In this document: positions 15,528 through 23,643 of the stretch, in pieces | Layout: each line of letters opens with the position of its first letter | Numbering within the stretch: position 1 is the first letter of the stretch | Origin: Streptomyces shenzhenensis | GTDB taxonomy: Bacteria > Actinomycetota > Actinomycetes > Streptomycetales > Streptomycetaceae | DNA: 64,000 bases | Assembly: GCF_021462265.1 (NCBI RefSeq) | Contig: NZ_JAJONF010000009.1 | Span: 62,001 to 126,000, forward strand | Direction: 5' to 3' | Translations under genes and position numbers: made by a program | Notes under the pieces: generated by a model | Database searches by the model: none | Seen by the model: the letters and a program-made list of their open reading frames with translations, nothing else | What the model was told of the DNA's origin: nothing

Positions 15528-16769
15528 TTGACTTCCCTACGTGTTCAGATCGGCATCCTCGGCGTCGTGCTGCTGGCCGGGGGGCTTGCCCCCAGCGCGG
15601 CGCACGCCACGCCCGCCCCCGCCCCCTCCCTCACCGTCGAGGAGCGACGGCTCGACCAGGCGGTGCCACAGGAGATACTCCGGCGGTCCGGGTTCGACGA
15701 CGTGGCACCGGAGTTCGCCCGAGCCCTGGCGGACGCGCACTCCTACCCGCAGGCCCGGCGGGTCGTCGAACGGCGGGGTTCGGTGCTGTGGCGGCGGGCC
15801 GTGGACCGGGCCCAGGGGCGGGGGCCGGCGAGAGGCGACCTGAGCCGGGACGACGACCGGCCGCTGTACTGGGCGCGGCTCGGGATGACCCGGCAGGTGC
15901 GCGCCTGGGAGCCCGGGTTCCGGGTGAGCGAGCGGCAGCGGGCGGCTCTGCTGGACGTGCTGGAGCGGAGTTCCCGGGGGCAGACGGACATCCGGTATCC
16001 GGGCAGGGGCGTGCGGCGGATCCTCGTCACCGGGTTCGACCCGTTCACGCTCGACCGGGACATCCGGATCTCCAATCCGTCCGGGGCGAGCGCGCTGGCC
16101 CTCGACGGGACGGTGATCGAGACCGCCGAGGGGCCCGCACGGGTCGAGACGGCCGTCTTCCCGGTGCGCTGGGACGACTTCGCGGCGGGGACGGTGGAGC
16201 GGACCCTGCGGCCGTACCTGCCGAAGGTGGACCTGTTCACGACGGTGAGCCAGGGGCGGGTCGGACGGTTCGACGTGGAGCGGACGAACGGGGCCTGGCG
16301 GGGCGGGTTCCCGGACAACGAGAACGTGAGCCGGACCGGGACCGTCCCGGTCACCGGCCCGGCCTCGCAGCCGCAGTGGACGACCACCACGCTTCCCAGT
16401 GCGGCGATCGTGGCGGCGGACACGGGGCGTTTCCCGGTGTACGACCACACCGAGGTGACCGAGATCCCGGCGGGCGGCGGCGATCCCGTCGTACGGGCCG
16501 ACGGGCCGACCGCCGGGTCCACCGCCCGGGCCGGGGGCGGCGGGAACTACCTGTCCAACGAGATCGCCTACCGGGCCACGCTGCTGCGCGACCGGCTCGG
16601 GCTGCACGACACGCTGCCCGGCGGGCATGTGCACACGCCGGTGCTGGAGTTCGGCGCCGGGAACACCACGGAGGTGACCGACCCGGAGTTCGTACGGAAC
16701 CGGGTGGACATCATCGACCAGGTGCGGGCCATCGTGACCGTGGCGGCCGACGCGTCGTTCAGGGGCTGA
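15528..16769 (+). CDS. Secreted pyroglutamyl-peptidase I-like protein with Ser at the catalytic Cys position
   Basis: A 413-residue protein with a signal peptide (about residues 1-27, hydrophobic LGVVLLAGGLAPSAAHA). From residue 165 it resembles peptidase C15: LVTGFDPFTLD and NPSGASAL match the family's VTGFxPF...NPS start, and FDVERTN matches the strand near the catalytic Glu. At the catalytic site the family reads Y-x-C-N, but here it is Y341-L-S343-N (codon TCC at 16554), so the nucleophilic Cys is Ser. His366 or His369 in GGHVHTPVLEF is in the right place for the catalytic His. About 160 residues of unknown helical sequence precede the domain. The start is a TTG with GGAAGG upstream. It overlaps the convergent EI24 gene by 11 bases. 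Confidence 0.75.
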   Translation: MTSLRVQIGILGVVLLAGGLAPSAAHATPAPAPSLTVEERRLDQAVPQEILRRSGFDDVAPEFARALADAHSYPQARRVVERRGSVLWRRAVDRAQGRGPARGDLSRDDDRPLYWARLGMTRQVRAWEPGFRVSERQRAALLDVLERSSRGQTDIRYPGRGVRRILVTGFDPFTLDRDIRISNPSGASALALDGTVIETAEGPARVETAVFPVRWDDFAAGTVERTLRPYLPKVDLFTTVSQGRVGRFDVERTNGAWRGGFPDNENVSRTGTVPVTGPASQPQWTTTTLPSAAIVAADTGRFPVYDHTEVTEIPAGGGDPVVRADGPTAGSTARAGGGGNYLSNEIAYRATLLRDRLGLHDTLPGGHVHTPVLEFGAGNTTEVTDPEFVRNRVDIIDQVRAIVTVAADASFRG

Positions 16770-17547
16770 CGGGTTCGTCCGCCGGCTCGTCCGCCTCCGC
16801 CGTCTCCTCGCCCAGCAGGTCGCGGGCGAGGAGGGTGGCGCCCGCGACCGCGCCCGGCATCAGGAACACCGCGACGAACGGGACCAGGAAGGCCAGGCCC
16901 AGCGGGGTGCCGAAGCCCCACACCAGGGTCTTGCGGGAGCGCAGCAGGGTGAGCCGGGCGCGCAGGTCGACGCCCCGGCGCTGGAGGGCCACGGCGGTGA
17001 GTTCCTCGGTGAGGAAGAAGCCGGTCACGAAGAAGCCGACGACGGGGACGGCGGTCTGCCCGACGAAGGGCAGGAAGCCGAGGGCGAACAGGAGCACGCC
17101 CCACAGGCAGGCGCGGACCAGGATGCGCAGGCTGTCCCGGGCCGAGATCCACAGCTCGCGCCAGAACGGCAGCCCGGACTCGGGCGCGGTGCCGTCGGGC
17201 GAGACGTCCCCGTCGACCTTCTCGGAGAGGTTCTCGTAGAACGGCTGGCCCACCAGCAGCGTCACCGCGGTGAAGGTGAGGACGGCGAGCAGCAGGCCGA
17301 GGGCGAACAGGACGGCGGTGAGGAAGCCGCGGAAGAGGCCGAGCCAGGGGCTGGACCAGTCGTCGGCGAACGGGGTGGCCCAGGCGACGAAGTCCTCCCC
17401 CCATATCGCGAGGGCGACCAGGGCGGCCGCGTAGAGGACGAGGGTGATCAGGCCGGGCAGCAGACCGAGACCGAACTGCCTGCCGTGCCGGCCGACCCAC
17501 CGCTGGCCCTTGAGGAGATAACCGAAACCCGCCCCGAGATCACGCAT
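16759..17547 (-). CDS. EI24 domain membrane protein (CysZ-like)
   Basis: A 262-residue integral membrane protein. Four main hydrophobic segments are visible: about residues 30-50, 72-100, 145-165 and 168-185, plus a re-entrant stretch near 215-240. The EI24/CysZ family includes the E. coli sulfate permease CysZ, but actinobacterial members are largely uncharacterised. The C-terminus is acidic (AEADEPADEP). TAAAGT on the minus strand (17560-17555) ends seven bases before the ATG, so the mRNA is probably leaderless. Its 3' end overlaps the convergent pyroglutamyl-peptidase-like gene by 11 bases, so the two transcripts must overlap. Confidence 0.82.
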   Translation of the reverse strand: MRDLGAGFGYLLKGQRWVGRHGRQFGLGLLPGLITLVLYAAALVALAIWGEDFVAWATPFADDWSSPWLGLFRGFLTAVLFALGLLLAVLTFTAVTLLVGQPFYENLSEKVDGDVSPDGTAPESGLPFWRELWISARDSLRILVRACLWGVLLFALGFLPFVGQTAVPVVGFFVTGFFLTEELTAVALQRRGVDLRARLTLLRSRKTLVWGFGTPLGLAFLVPFVAVFLMPGAVAGATLLARDLLGEETAEADEPADEPVSP

Positions 17548-17833
17548 GGCGAAAACTTTACCGGCGTGCCCGGGTGGCCCGGTGCGGGGAATCGTCGCCA
17601 TGGGCCGGGGCTGCGCCGCTGCGGGGTTCTCCGCGGTGTGTGCGCTTCGGCATGCCACGGTTGAGTCGAACAGGCACATCTCGCCGTACCGATCTCAGGA
17701 ACCCGCGGAGGAGGTGGGCGTGCACCCTGCGCCGGCCTCCGTCGCGGGATTGTCCGAAGGGGCAGGTCGCCCGGGTGGGCAGGGCGTTGTTCACAGTGGG
17801 AGCTGCCCCCGGCGGCTCGGTTGAGGAGAGCGG

Positions 17834-18994
17834 ATGACGCAGGAGATCACCGTCCAGGGCACGGTCGCGGAGGGCTTCGAGGCGGTGCGCGAGGAGTTCG
17901 CCGCCTTCGTCGCCGGCGAACCGGCCGACCACGAGGGGCAGTTGTGTGCGTACGTCGACGGCCGGCAGGTCGTCGACCTGTGGGCGGGCGAGGGGGCCGG
18001 CGGGGACTCCCTGTACGGCGTGCTCTCGTCCACCAAGGGGGCGGCGCACCTGGTCGTGGCGATGCTGGTGCAGGACGGCACGCTGGAACTGGACCGTAAA
18101 GTCACCTACTACTGGCCGGAGTTCGCCGCGGAGGGCAAGGGCGCGCTGACCCTGCGGGACCTGCTCGCGCACCGGGCGGGCCTGGTCGGCACCGACACCG
18201 GGTTCAGCCCGCAGGAGCTGGCAGACGACCGGGCGACGGCCGAACGCCTCGCCGACCAGCGGCCGTTCTGGCGCCCGGGCACGGCCTTCGGCTACCACGC
18301 CCTGGTGATCGGGGCGCTCACCGGCGAGGTGGTACGGCGCGCGACCGGCCGTACCCTCCAGGACGTGTACGAGGAGCGGGTCCGGGCCCCCTACGGCCTC
18401 GACTTCTTCCTGGGCCTGCCGGCCGCGCACGAGCCGCGCTTCCGCACCACCCTGCCGATGCGGCCGACGCCCGAACAGCAGGCCCTGCTCGACTCCGTCC
18501 CGGCCGGCCCGCGGACCCTGGCGGGGATCGCCTTCAACGAGCACGCGGCCGAGCCCACGGACCTGGCGGCCCTCCCGAACGACCGACAGGTCCGGGCCAA
18601 GGGCCCGGCCTCCTTCGGCGGGGTGGCGTCGGCACGCGGCCTGGCCGGGATGTACGCGGCCCTGCTCAGCGAGATCGGCGGCAAGGCCCCGCTGCTGAAG
18701 GAGGACACGGTGGCGGAGTTCGGCCAGTTCCACTCGGTGGGTTACGACCTGGTGGCCCGCGCCCACAAGGCGTACGGCCTGGGCTTCCAGGCGACGGCCG
18801 ACACCTGGCACCCCTTCCTCGGCGCGGGCACGATCGGCCACAGCGGCGCGGCGGGCTCCCAGGCGTTCGCGGATCCGCGGAGCGGGGTCGCCTACGGCTA
18901 CACGCGAAGGAGGTTCGCGTTTCCGGGAGGTGCGGCACCGGAGAACAACGCCCTGGTGATGGCCGTGCACAGAGCCGTGCTCGAGACGCGCTGA
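17834..18994 (+). CDS. Beta-lactamase-fold esterase
   Basis: A 386-residue serine hydrolase of the class C beta-lactamase/EstB group. The nucleophile motif is S65-S-T-K68, the tyrosine motif is in FGYHALV, and HSGAAGS near the C-terminus replaces the KTG element. No export signal is present, so it is likely a cytoplasmic carboxylesterase. A GAGGAGAG ribosome binding site lies just upstream of the ATG. The 286 bases between this gene and EI24 hold the EI24 promoter but no recognisable promoter for this gene. It is convergent with the oxidoreductase at 19178. Confidence 0.85.
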   Translation: MTQEITVQGTVAEGFEAVREEFAAFVAGEPADHEGQLCAYVDGRQVVDLWAGEGAGGDSLYGVLSSTKGAAHLVVAMLVQDGTLELDRKVTYYWPEFAAEGKGALTLRDLLAHRAGLVGTDTGFSPQELADDRATAERLADQRPFWRPGTAFGYHALVIGALTGEVVRRATGRTLQDVYEERVRAPYGLDFFLGLPAAHEPRFRTTLPMRPTPEQQALLDSVPAGPRTLAGIAFNEHAAEPTDLAALPNDRQVRAKGPASFGGVASARGLAGMYAALLSEIGGKAPLLKEDTVAEFGQFHSVGYDLVARAHKAYGLGFQATADTWHPFLGAGTIGHSGAAGSQAFADPRSGVAYGYTRRRFAFPGGAAPENNALVMAVHRAVLETR

Positions 18995-19100
18995 ACGCGG
19001 GTGCGGGGCCCGGCCCAGGGGCGCGCCGGGCGGTGGCCGATACGCGGCTGCCGCCGCGTGGCCGCCGGCGGCCGCGCACGGCCCGCACCCGGCACACGAG

Positions 19101-19131
19101 AGGCCGCACCCCACGTCCAGGGGTGCGGCCT
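19101..19131. terminator. Bidirectional terminator
   Basis: A 12-base stem is formed by AGGCCGCACCCC (19101-19112) and GGGGTGCGGCCT (19120-19131) around a 7-base loop, between two convergent genes. It should work for both strands. Confidence 0.7.
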
Positions 19132-19177
19132 CCGCACAGCGCGACGGCCACGGCCGGGCCGGCGTCACGCGGACGCG

Positions 19178-20176
19178 TCAGAGCTTGACGATCATCTTGC
19201 CGGTGTTGTCCCCGCGCAGGACCCCGAGGAACGCCTCCAGGTTGTTCTCGATGCCCTCGACGACCGTCTCGCGGTACTTCAGCTCTCCGGAGGCCACCCA
19301 CGGACCGACCTCGGCGACGAACTGCGGCTGCAGGTCGTAGTGGTCGCCGACCAGGAACCCCTCGATCCGGCCGCGGGTCTGGATGAGCCGGGCGAGGTTC
19401 TTCGGGCCGGGGACGGGCTCGGTGCTGTTGTAGACGGAGATCATGCCGCAGATCGCGATCCGGCCGCCCCGGTTCAGCCGGCCGATGGCCGCCTCCAGGT
19501 GGTCGCCGCCGACGTTGTCGAAGTAGACGTCCACACCGTCGGGCGCGGCGGCGCGCAGTTGCTCGCTCACCGGGCCGTTCTTGTAGTTGAAGGCCGCGTC
19601 GAAGCCGTACTCCTCCGTCAGCAGCTTGACCTTCTCGTCGGAGCCGGCCGAGCCGATCACCCGCGAGGCGCCCTTGAGCCTGGCGATCTGGCCGACCTGG
19701 CTGCCGACCGCGCCGGCCGCGCCGGAGACGAAGACCGAGTCGCCCTCCTTGAAGGAGGCGGTGCGCAGCAGGCCCGCGTAGGCGGTGAGGCCGGTCATGC
19801 CGAGGACGCCGAGGTACGCCGGCAGGGGCGCGGCCTGCGCGTCGACCTTGACGGCGTTCTTCGCGTCCACGACCGCGTACTCGCGCCAGCCGAGGAAGTG
19901 CAGGACGTGGTCGCCGGCCGCGATGCCCTCGGCGTTCGACTCGACGACCTCGCCGACCGCGCCGCCCTGCATGACCTTGCCCAGCTCGAAGGGGGCGACG
20001 TACGACTTGGCGGCACTCATCCGGCCGCGCATGTACGGGTCGACGGAGAGGTACTTGTTCCGTACCAGCACCTGTCCCTCTCCCGGCGTGCGGACCTCCG
20101 CCTCGACCAGGGCGAAGTCCTCGGGCTTCGGCCAGCCGACGGGACGGTTGAGCAGGTGCCACTCGCGGTTGATCAT
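19178..20176 (-). CDS. NADPH-dependent oxidoreductase of the zinc-free MDR (CurA/PTGR) type
   Basis: A 332-residue medium-chain dehydrogenase/reductase without zinc ligands. It resembles 2-alkenal/prostaglandin reductases: SVDPYMRGRM near residue 45 and VFVSGAAGAVGSQVGQIARL, the NADPH-binding glycine motif (about residues 147-167). VYFDNVGGDHLEAAI is also characteristic. It probably reduces alpha,beta-unsaturated carbonyls or quinones in the cytoplasm. It is divergent from a MarR regulator, with a perfect palindrome between them, which suggests induction by a reactive electrophile. Confidence 0.9.
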   Translation of the reverse strand: MINREWHLLNRPVGWPKPEDFALVEAEVRTPGEGQVLVRNKYLSVDPYMRGRMSAAKSYVAPFELGKVMQGGAVGEVVESNAEGIAAGDHVLHFLGWREYAVVDAKNAVKVDAQAAPLPAYLGVLGMTGLTAYAGLLRTASFKEGDSVFVSGAAGAVGSQVGQIARLKGASRVIGSAGSDEKVKLLTEEYGFDAAFNYKNGPVSEQLRAAAPDGVDVYFDNVGGDHLEAAIGRLNRGGRIAICGMISVYNSTEPVPGPKNLARLIQTRGRIEGFLVGDHYDLQPQFVAEVGPWVASGELKYRETVVEGIENNLEAFLGVLRGDNTGKMIVKL

Positions 20177-20222
20177 GACATGCGCCTTTCCGAAAATACT
20201 TCACTACCTGAAACAACCATGC

Positions 20223-20260
20223 TCCTGAATATTTCAGGATGTCAAGTAACCCGGTATCCT
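20223..20260. promoter_or_regulatory. MarR operator and leaderless promoter
   Basis: TCCTGAA-TAT-TTCAGGA (20223-20239) is a perfect 17-base palindrome between the divergent oxidoreductase and marR genes, and a further CCTGAAA half-site lies near 20204-20210. TATCCT (20255-20260) ends seven bases before the marR ATG. Binding by the adjacent MarR is inferred. Confidence 0.6.
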
Positions 20261-20267
20261 GGAGTTC

Positions 20268-20720
20268 ATGTCCACCTCACAGTCCAGCCCAGCGCGGACC
20301 CGCAGACCCGACGCCCTGACCCTGGAGGTCGTCGAGCTCATCGGGGACGTCGTGTCCCGTTTCTACGCTGACTACGAGGAGGCGGCGGGCGAGCACGCCC
20401 TCACCGGGGCGCAGGCGCGGCTGCTCAGCCTGCTGTCACTGGAGCCGCTGCCGATGCGGAAGCTGGCGCAGAAGCTGAAGTGCGAGCCGTCCAACGTGAC
20501 GGGGATCGTGGACCGGCTGGAGGCGCGCGGGCTCGTGGAGCGACGGCCCGACCCGGCGGACCGCCGGGTGAAGCTGGCCGCGGCGACGGACGAGGGCCGC
20601 CGGGTCGCCCGTGACCTGCGCGAGGGCCTGCGCTTCGCGCGCGAGCCGCTGGCGGGGCTGTCGGACGAGGAGCGGCTGTCACTGCGGGACCTGCTGCGCA
20701 GCATGCTGGACGCTCATTAG
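20268..20720 (+). CDS. MarR family transcriptional regulator
   Basis: A 150-residue MarR protein. The DNA-binding part reads PMRKLAQKLKCEPSNVTGIV and the wing DPADRRVKLAAAT carries the D-x-R pattern. It is divergent from the CurA-type reductase and probably represses it through the palindrome at 20223-20239. One Cys (in LKCEPS, in the recognition region) could in principle sense thiol stress, but this is speculation. The stop codon runs directly into the stem of a terminator. Confidence 0.9.
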   Translation: MSTSQSSPARTRRPDALTLEVVELIGDVVSRFYADYEEAAGEHALTGAQARLLSLLSLEPLPMRKLAQKLKCEPSNVTGIVDRLEARGLVERRPDPADRRVKLAAATDEGRRVARDLREGLRFAREPLAGLSDEERLSLRDLLRSMLDAH

Positions 20721-20747
20721 GGGCCGGCGCCTGACGGCGCCGGCCCC
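20720..20747. terminator. Strong bidirectional terminator
   Basis: GGGGCCGGCGCC (20720-20731) and GGCGCCGGCCCC (20736-20747) form a perfect 12-base stem with a 4-base loop. The first stem base is the last base of the marR stop codon, and the end is ten bases from the stop of the convergent AhpD-like gene. Confidence 0.8.
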
Positions 20748-20757
20748 TCGGGGTGCG

Positions 20758-21231
20758 TTACGCGAACTGTCCGGGCCGGTAGTCGCCGGCCGGCTGCTGG
20801 AAGATGACGTTCAGCCGGTTGAAGGCGTTGATCGCGGCGATCGTCGCCACCAGGGCGACGAGTTCCTCCGAGTCGTAGTGCTTGGCGGCGTTCGCCCAGA
20901 CCTCGTCCGGCACGCCGCCGGCCGCGTCGGCGATGCGGGTGCCCTGCTCGGCGAGTTCCAGAGCCGCGCGCTCGGCCTCGGTGAACACGGTGGCCTCGCG
21001 CCAGGCGCCGACCATGTGGAGGCGCTGCTGGGTCTCGCCGGCGGCCGCCGCGTCCTTCGTGTGCATGTCGAGGCAGAAGCCGCAGCCGTTGATCTGACTG
21101 GCGCGGATCTTCACGAGCTCCAGGGTGGAGTCGGGGATCGACGTCTCCTGGGTGGCCCTGCCGGCGGCGGCGAAGTGCTTGATCAGCTTGTTGGCGGTGG
21201 GGCTGGCGAAGAGGTTCAGGCGGGGTTCCAC
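20758..21231 (-). CDS. Carboxymuconolactone decarboxylase/AhpD-like protein
   Basis: A 157-residue helical protein of the CMD/AhpD family. The redox motif is C50-G-F-C53 followed by His57 (NGCGFCLDMHTKDA), matching AhpD-type alkylhydroperoxidases. It may reduce peroxides or peroxynitrite using thiols. The start is a GTG at 21231 with GGAGGA eight bases upstream. It is convergent with marR across a strong terminator. The window shows no partner peroxiredoxin (AhpC) or dihydrolipoamide enzymes. Confidence 0.88.
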   Translation of the reverse strand: MEPRLNLFASPTANKLIKHFAAAGRATQETSIPDSTLELVKIRASQINGCGFCLDMHTKDAAAAGETQQRLHMVGAWREATVFTEAERAALELAEQGTRIADAAGGVPDEVWANAAKHYDSEELVALVATIAAINAFNRLNVIFQQPAGDYRPGQFA

Positions 21232-21336
21232 GGTGTGCTCCTCCGTTGCGGTTCAGGGGGTTGCACACCTACGACGGAACGGGTCCGCCGAATGTGACAC
21301 GTTCGCTGGATTTGCTTTGGCAGTGATTCGGGTGCG

Positions 21337-21412
21337 GAGCGGTGGGGGCCGGTCGCGCCCACGCGGCGGAGCCGCAGATCGATACCGCCTCGCACCCCCG
21401 GAGGGGGCGCGT
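21337..21412. repeat. Interspersed GC-rich palindromic repeat, copy C
   Basis: A diverged copy: the GTGGGGGCCGGTCGCGCCCA block, a shortened CGGCGGAGCCG palindrome, then a degenerate hairpin (CACCCCC...GGGGGCG). It lies 3' of the SCO2400-family gene and 5' of the AhpD-like gene, both on the minus strand. Confidence 0.7.
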
Positions 21413-21439
21413 TCGACGGGCGCGTTCGAGAAGCGCCCG

Positions 21440-22285
21440 CTACGTGCACCACCACAAGAACCGTTTGCACGTCTGGCTCGGAGACGGGTCCGGCGACGGG
21501 TCCGACGGCGTCGGGTCCGCCGTCGGTGTCGACGCTCCGGTGGCCGTCGGTGTCGACGCCGGGGCCGTCACCGAGCCCGGACCCGTGGTCGCCGACTGCG
21601 CGTCCGTGCCCTTCGGGGACGCCGACGGGGAAGCGGACGCCTTGTCCTTCGAGGAGGACGGGGACGGGGACGCGGAAGCGGTGGCCGAGGCGGAGCCCGT
21701 CGCGCCCGTCGCGCCGGAGGTGTCGCCCAGAGGCCGGCCGGTCGTACCCGGGGACGACGTCGACGCACCGCCGTCGGTCGTACTGCCGCTCCCCGCGGCC
21801 GTGTCGGGGGTCGTGAACGGCAGGGCGTCCGTGCCGAGCTGGGCGAGGCTCAGGCCGCCCGCCGCCAGTACGCACGCCACGGCCACCAGCAGGACCCTGC
21901 GGCGCCGGCGGCGATGCGCCGCGGCCTTGCGGTCGCGACGGCTTCCGCCGGGGCCGGACGGGTCGTCAGGGCCCTCCTCGGCGGGGTTCTCGGCGGCCCG
22001 CCCCCGGCTCCGGCCGCCGCGTGCCGCCCTGCGCCGCTCGGCCCGGCCACCCGCCGGCGGTTCGTCGTCCTCGCCGTCGCCGTCACCCTCGCCGCCGCCG
22101 TCGTCCTCCGGGCCGTACCCGTCGGCCGCGAACTCCTGCTGCGAGTAGGGCGTTCCACCGGCCACGGCCGGTTCGGAGGCGGCTGCTTCCCGCGCTGACG
22201 CGCGTAGCGTTTCGGCGGCGGTGCCGCACCCCGGGCAGGCGAGCGCGCCGTTGAGGTGCCGTCGGCACGGGTGGCAGTAGTCCAT
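21440..22285 (-). CDS. SCO2400 family protein: zinc ribbon, single membrane helix, Ser/Thr/Pro-rich tail
   Basis: A 281-residue protein. The N-terminus MDYCHPCRRHLNGALACPGC has two CxxC knuckles and looks like a small zinc ribbon. A charged, low-complexity segment follows, ending in a poly-basic run. A single membrane helix (RVLLVAVACVLAAGGLSLAQL, about residues 130-150) is then followed by about 120 residues of Ser/Thr/Ala/Pro/Gly that would lie outside the cell. The last residues CKRFLWWCT are unusual. The gene occurs near the fab locus in other Streptomyces; its function is unknown. TAGTCT on the minus strand ends nine bases before the ATG. Confidence 0.8.
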   Translation of the reverse strand: MDYCHPCRRHLNGALACPGCGTAAETLRASAREAAASEPAVAGGTPYSQQEFAADGYGPEDDGGGEGDGDGEDDEPPAGGRAERRRAARGGRSRGRAAENPAEEGPDDPSGPGGSRRDRKAAAHRRRRRRVLLVAVACVLAAGGLSLAQLGTDALPFTTPDTAAGSGSTTDGGASTSSPGTTGRPLGDTSGATGATGSASATASASPSPSSSKDKASASPSASPKGTDAQSATTGPGSVTAPASTPTATGASTPTADPTPSDPSPDPSPSQTCKRFLWWCT

Positions 22286-22400
22286 GACGCGGGAAGACTA
22301 AGTTCCCCGCGGGTCACATCACCAGGCACCTCTGTGAAGGTTCTGTGTCGGACCGAAAACTTATCGCAAGTCTTGCCGAAACTGTTACCTGTTCGACCCA

Positions 22401-22460
22401 TTGACACCCCCGCCGCCCCATCCTTACTGTCACGCCAGCATTTCGAACGTGTGACGAAAT
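22401..22460 (+). promoter_or_regulatory. Promoter and candidate operator of the sugar operon
   Basis: TTGACA (22401-22406) and TACTGT (22425-22430) are 18 bases apart, the clearest sigma-70-type promoter in the window, about 50 bases before the GTG. Just downstream, ATTTCG (22440-22445) and CGAAAT (22455-22460) form a 6-base inverted repeat overlapping the direct repeats TTTCGAAC and TCTCGAAC. A repressor here would block the operon. Confidence 0.6.
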
Positions 22461-22485
22461 CTCGAACAGCTGAGAGGCAACCGCC

Positions 22486-23643
22486 GTGCGCATCACCGGA
22501 ATCAGCACACACGTGGTCGGGACGCCGTGGCGCAACCTGACATACGTCCAGGTGCACACCGACGAGGGGATCACCGGAGTCGGCGAGACCCGGATGCTCG
22601 GTCACACCGACGCGCTGATCGGCTACCTGAGGGAGGCCGAGGCCAACCACATTCTCGGTTCGGACCCGTTCGCAGTGGAAGACCTCGCGCGCCGGATGAA
22701 GTACGGCGACTACGGCCGCGCGGGCGAGATCGTCATGTCCGGGATCGCCGTCGTCGAGATGGCCTGCTGGGACATCAAGGGCAAGGCGCTGGGCGTCCCG
22801 GTGTGGCAGCTGCTCGGCGGCAAGGTGACCGACAAGGTCAAGGCCTACGCCAACGGGTGGTACACCACCGAGCGGACCCCGGAGGCCTATCACAAGGCGG
22901 CCCAGGGGGTCATGGAGCGCGGGTACCGGGCGCTGAAGATCGACCCGTTCGGCACCGGGCACTTCGAGCTCGACCACGAGCAGACCCTGTACGCCGTGTC
23001 CCTCATCGAGGCCGTGCGGGACGCCATCGGACCGGACGCCGAGCTGATGCTGGAGATGCACGGCCGGTTCTCGCCCTCGACCGCGGTACGGCTGGTGCGC
23101 GAGCTCGCGCCCTTCAAGCCGGCCTGGCTGGAGGAGCCCTGCCCGCCGGAGAACCTGAAGGCGCTGGAGAAGGTGGCCGCCAAGGTCGACATCCCGGTCG
23201 CCACCGGTGAGCGCATCCACGACCGGATCGAGTTCCGCGAGCTCTTCGAGAGCCAGGCCGTGGACATCATCCAGCCGGACGTCGGCCACATCGGTGGAAT
23301 CTGGGAGACGCGCAAGCTCGCCGCCACCGCGGAGACGCACTACGTCCTGGTCGCCCCGCACAACGTGGGCGGCTCCGTGCTCACCGCCGCCTCCCTGCAG
23401 GTCGGGTTCACCTCCCCGAACTTCAAGATCCTGGAACACTTCAACGACTTCGCCGACGCCGACATCAAGAAGGTGGTCAAGGGGGCGCCGCAGGTCGTGG
23501 ACGGGTACTTCCACCTCTCCGACGCGCCGGGGCTCGGGGTCGAGTTCGACGCCGACGCGGCCGCCGAGTTCCCGCAGCAGCAGGCCCGGTTCGACCTGTG
23601 GGCCGAGGGCTGGGAGCAGCGCAAGCCGAAGGGCTCGAAGTGA
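22486..23643 (+). CDS. Enolase-superfamily sugar-acid dehydratase (mandelate racemase/muconate lactonizing family)
   Basis: A 385-residue enolase-superfamily enzyme. The C-terminal barrel shows Lys151 in ALKID, metal ligands Glu190 (LEMHGR, with His192 as likely acid), Glu216/217 (WLEEPCPP) and Glu242 (TGER), and a late APHNVGG. The LEMHGR pattern recalls galactonate-type acid-sugar dehydratases, so dehydration of an aldonic acid is the best guess. Substrate identity is open. The start is a GTG with GAGAGG upstream. It is the first gene of an operon with a dehydrogenase (overlap GTGA), a TIM-barrel protein, a ChvE-type transporter and a mutarotase. Confidence 0.85.
   Translation: MRITGISTHVVGTPWRNLTYVQVHTDEGITGVGETRMLGHTDALIGYLREAEANHILGSDPFAVEDLARRMKYGDYGRAGEIVMSGIAVVEMACWDIKGKALGVPVWQLLGGKVTDKVKAYANGWYTTERTPEAYHKAAQGVMERGYRALKIDPFGTGHFELDHEQTLYAVSLIEAVRDAIGPDAELMLEMHGRFSPSTAVRLVRELAPFKPAWLEEPCPPENLKALEKVAAKVDIPVATGERIHDRIEFRELFESQAVDIIQPDVGHIGGIWETRKLAATAETHYVLVAPHNVGGSVLTAASLQVGFTSPNFKILEHFNDFADADIKKVVKGAPQVVDGYFHLSDAPGLGVEFDADAAAEFPQQQARFDLWAEGWEQRKPKGSK

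Noticed and set aside
17548..17833. Possible gene or RNA in the 286-base gap before the beta-lactamase-fold esterase
   Set aside because: Apart from the EI24 leaderless promoter I find only short, unconvincing stems and no coding signal.
22286..22400. Possible riboswitch upstream of the sugar operon
   Set aside because: The recognisable -35/-10 pair lies downstream of this stretch, so it would not be in the transcript, and no conserved riboswitch core is visible.
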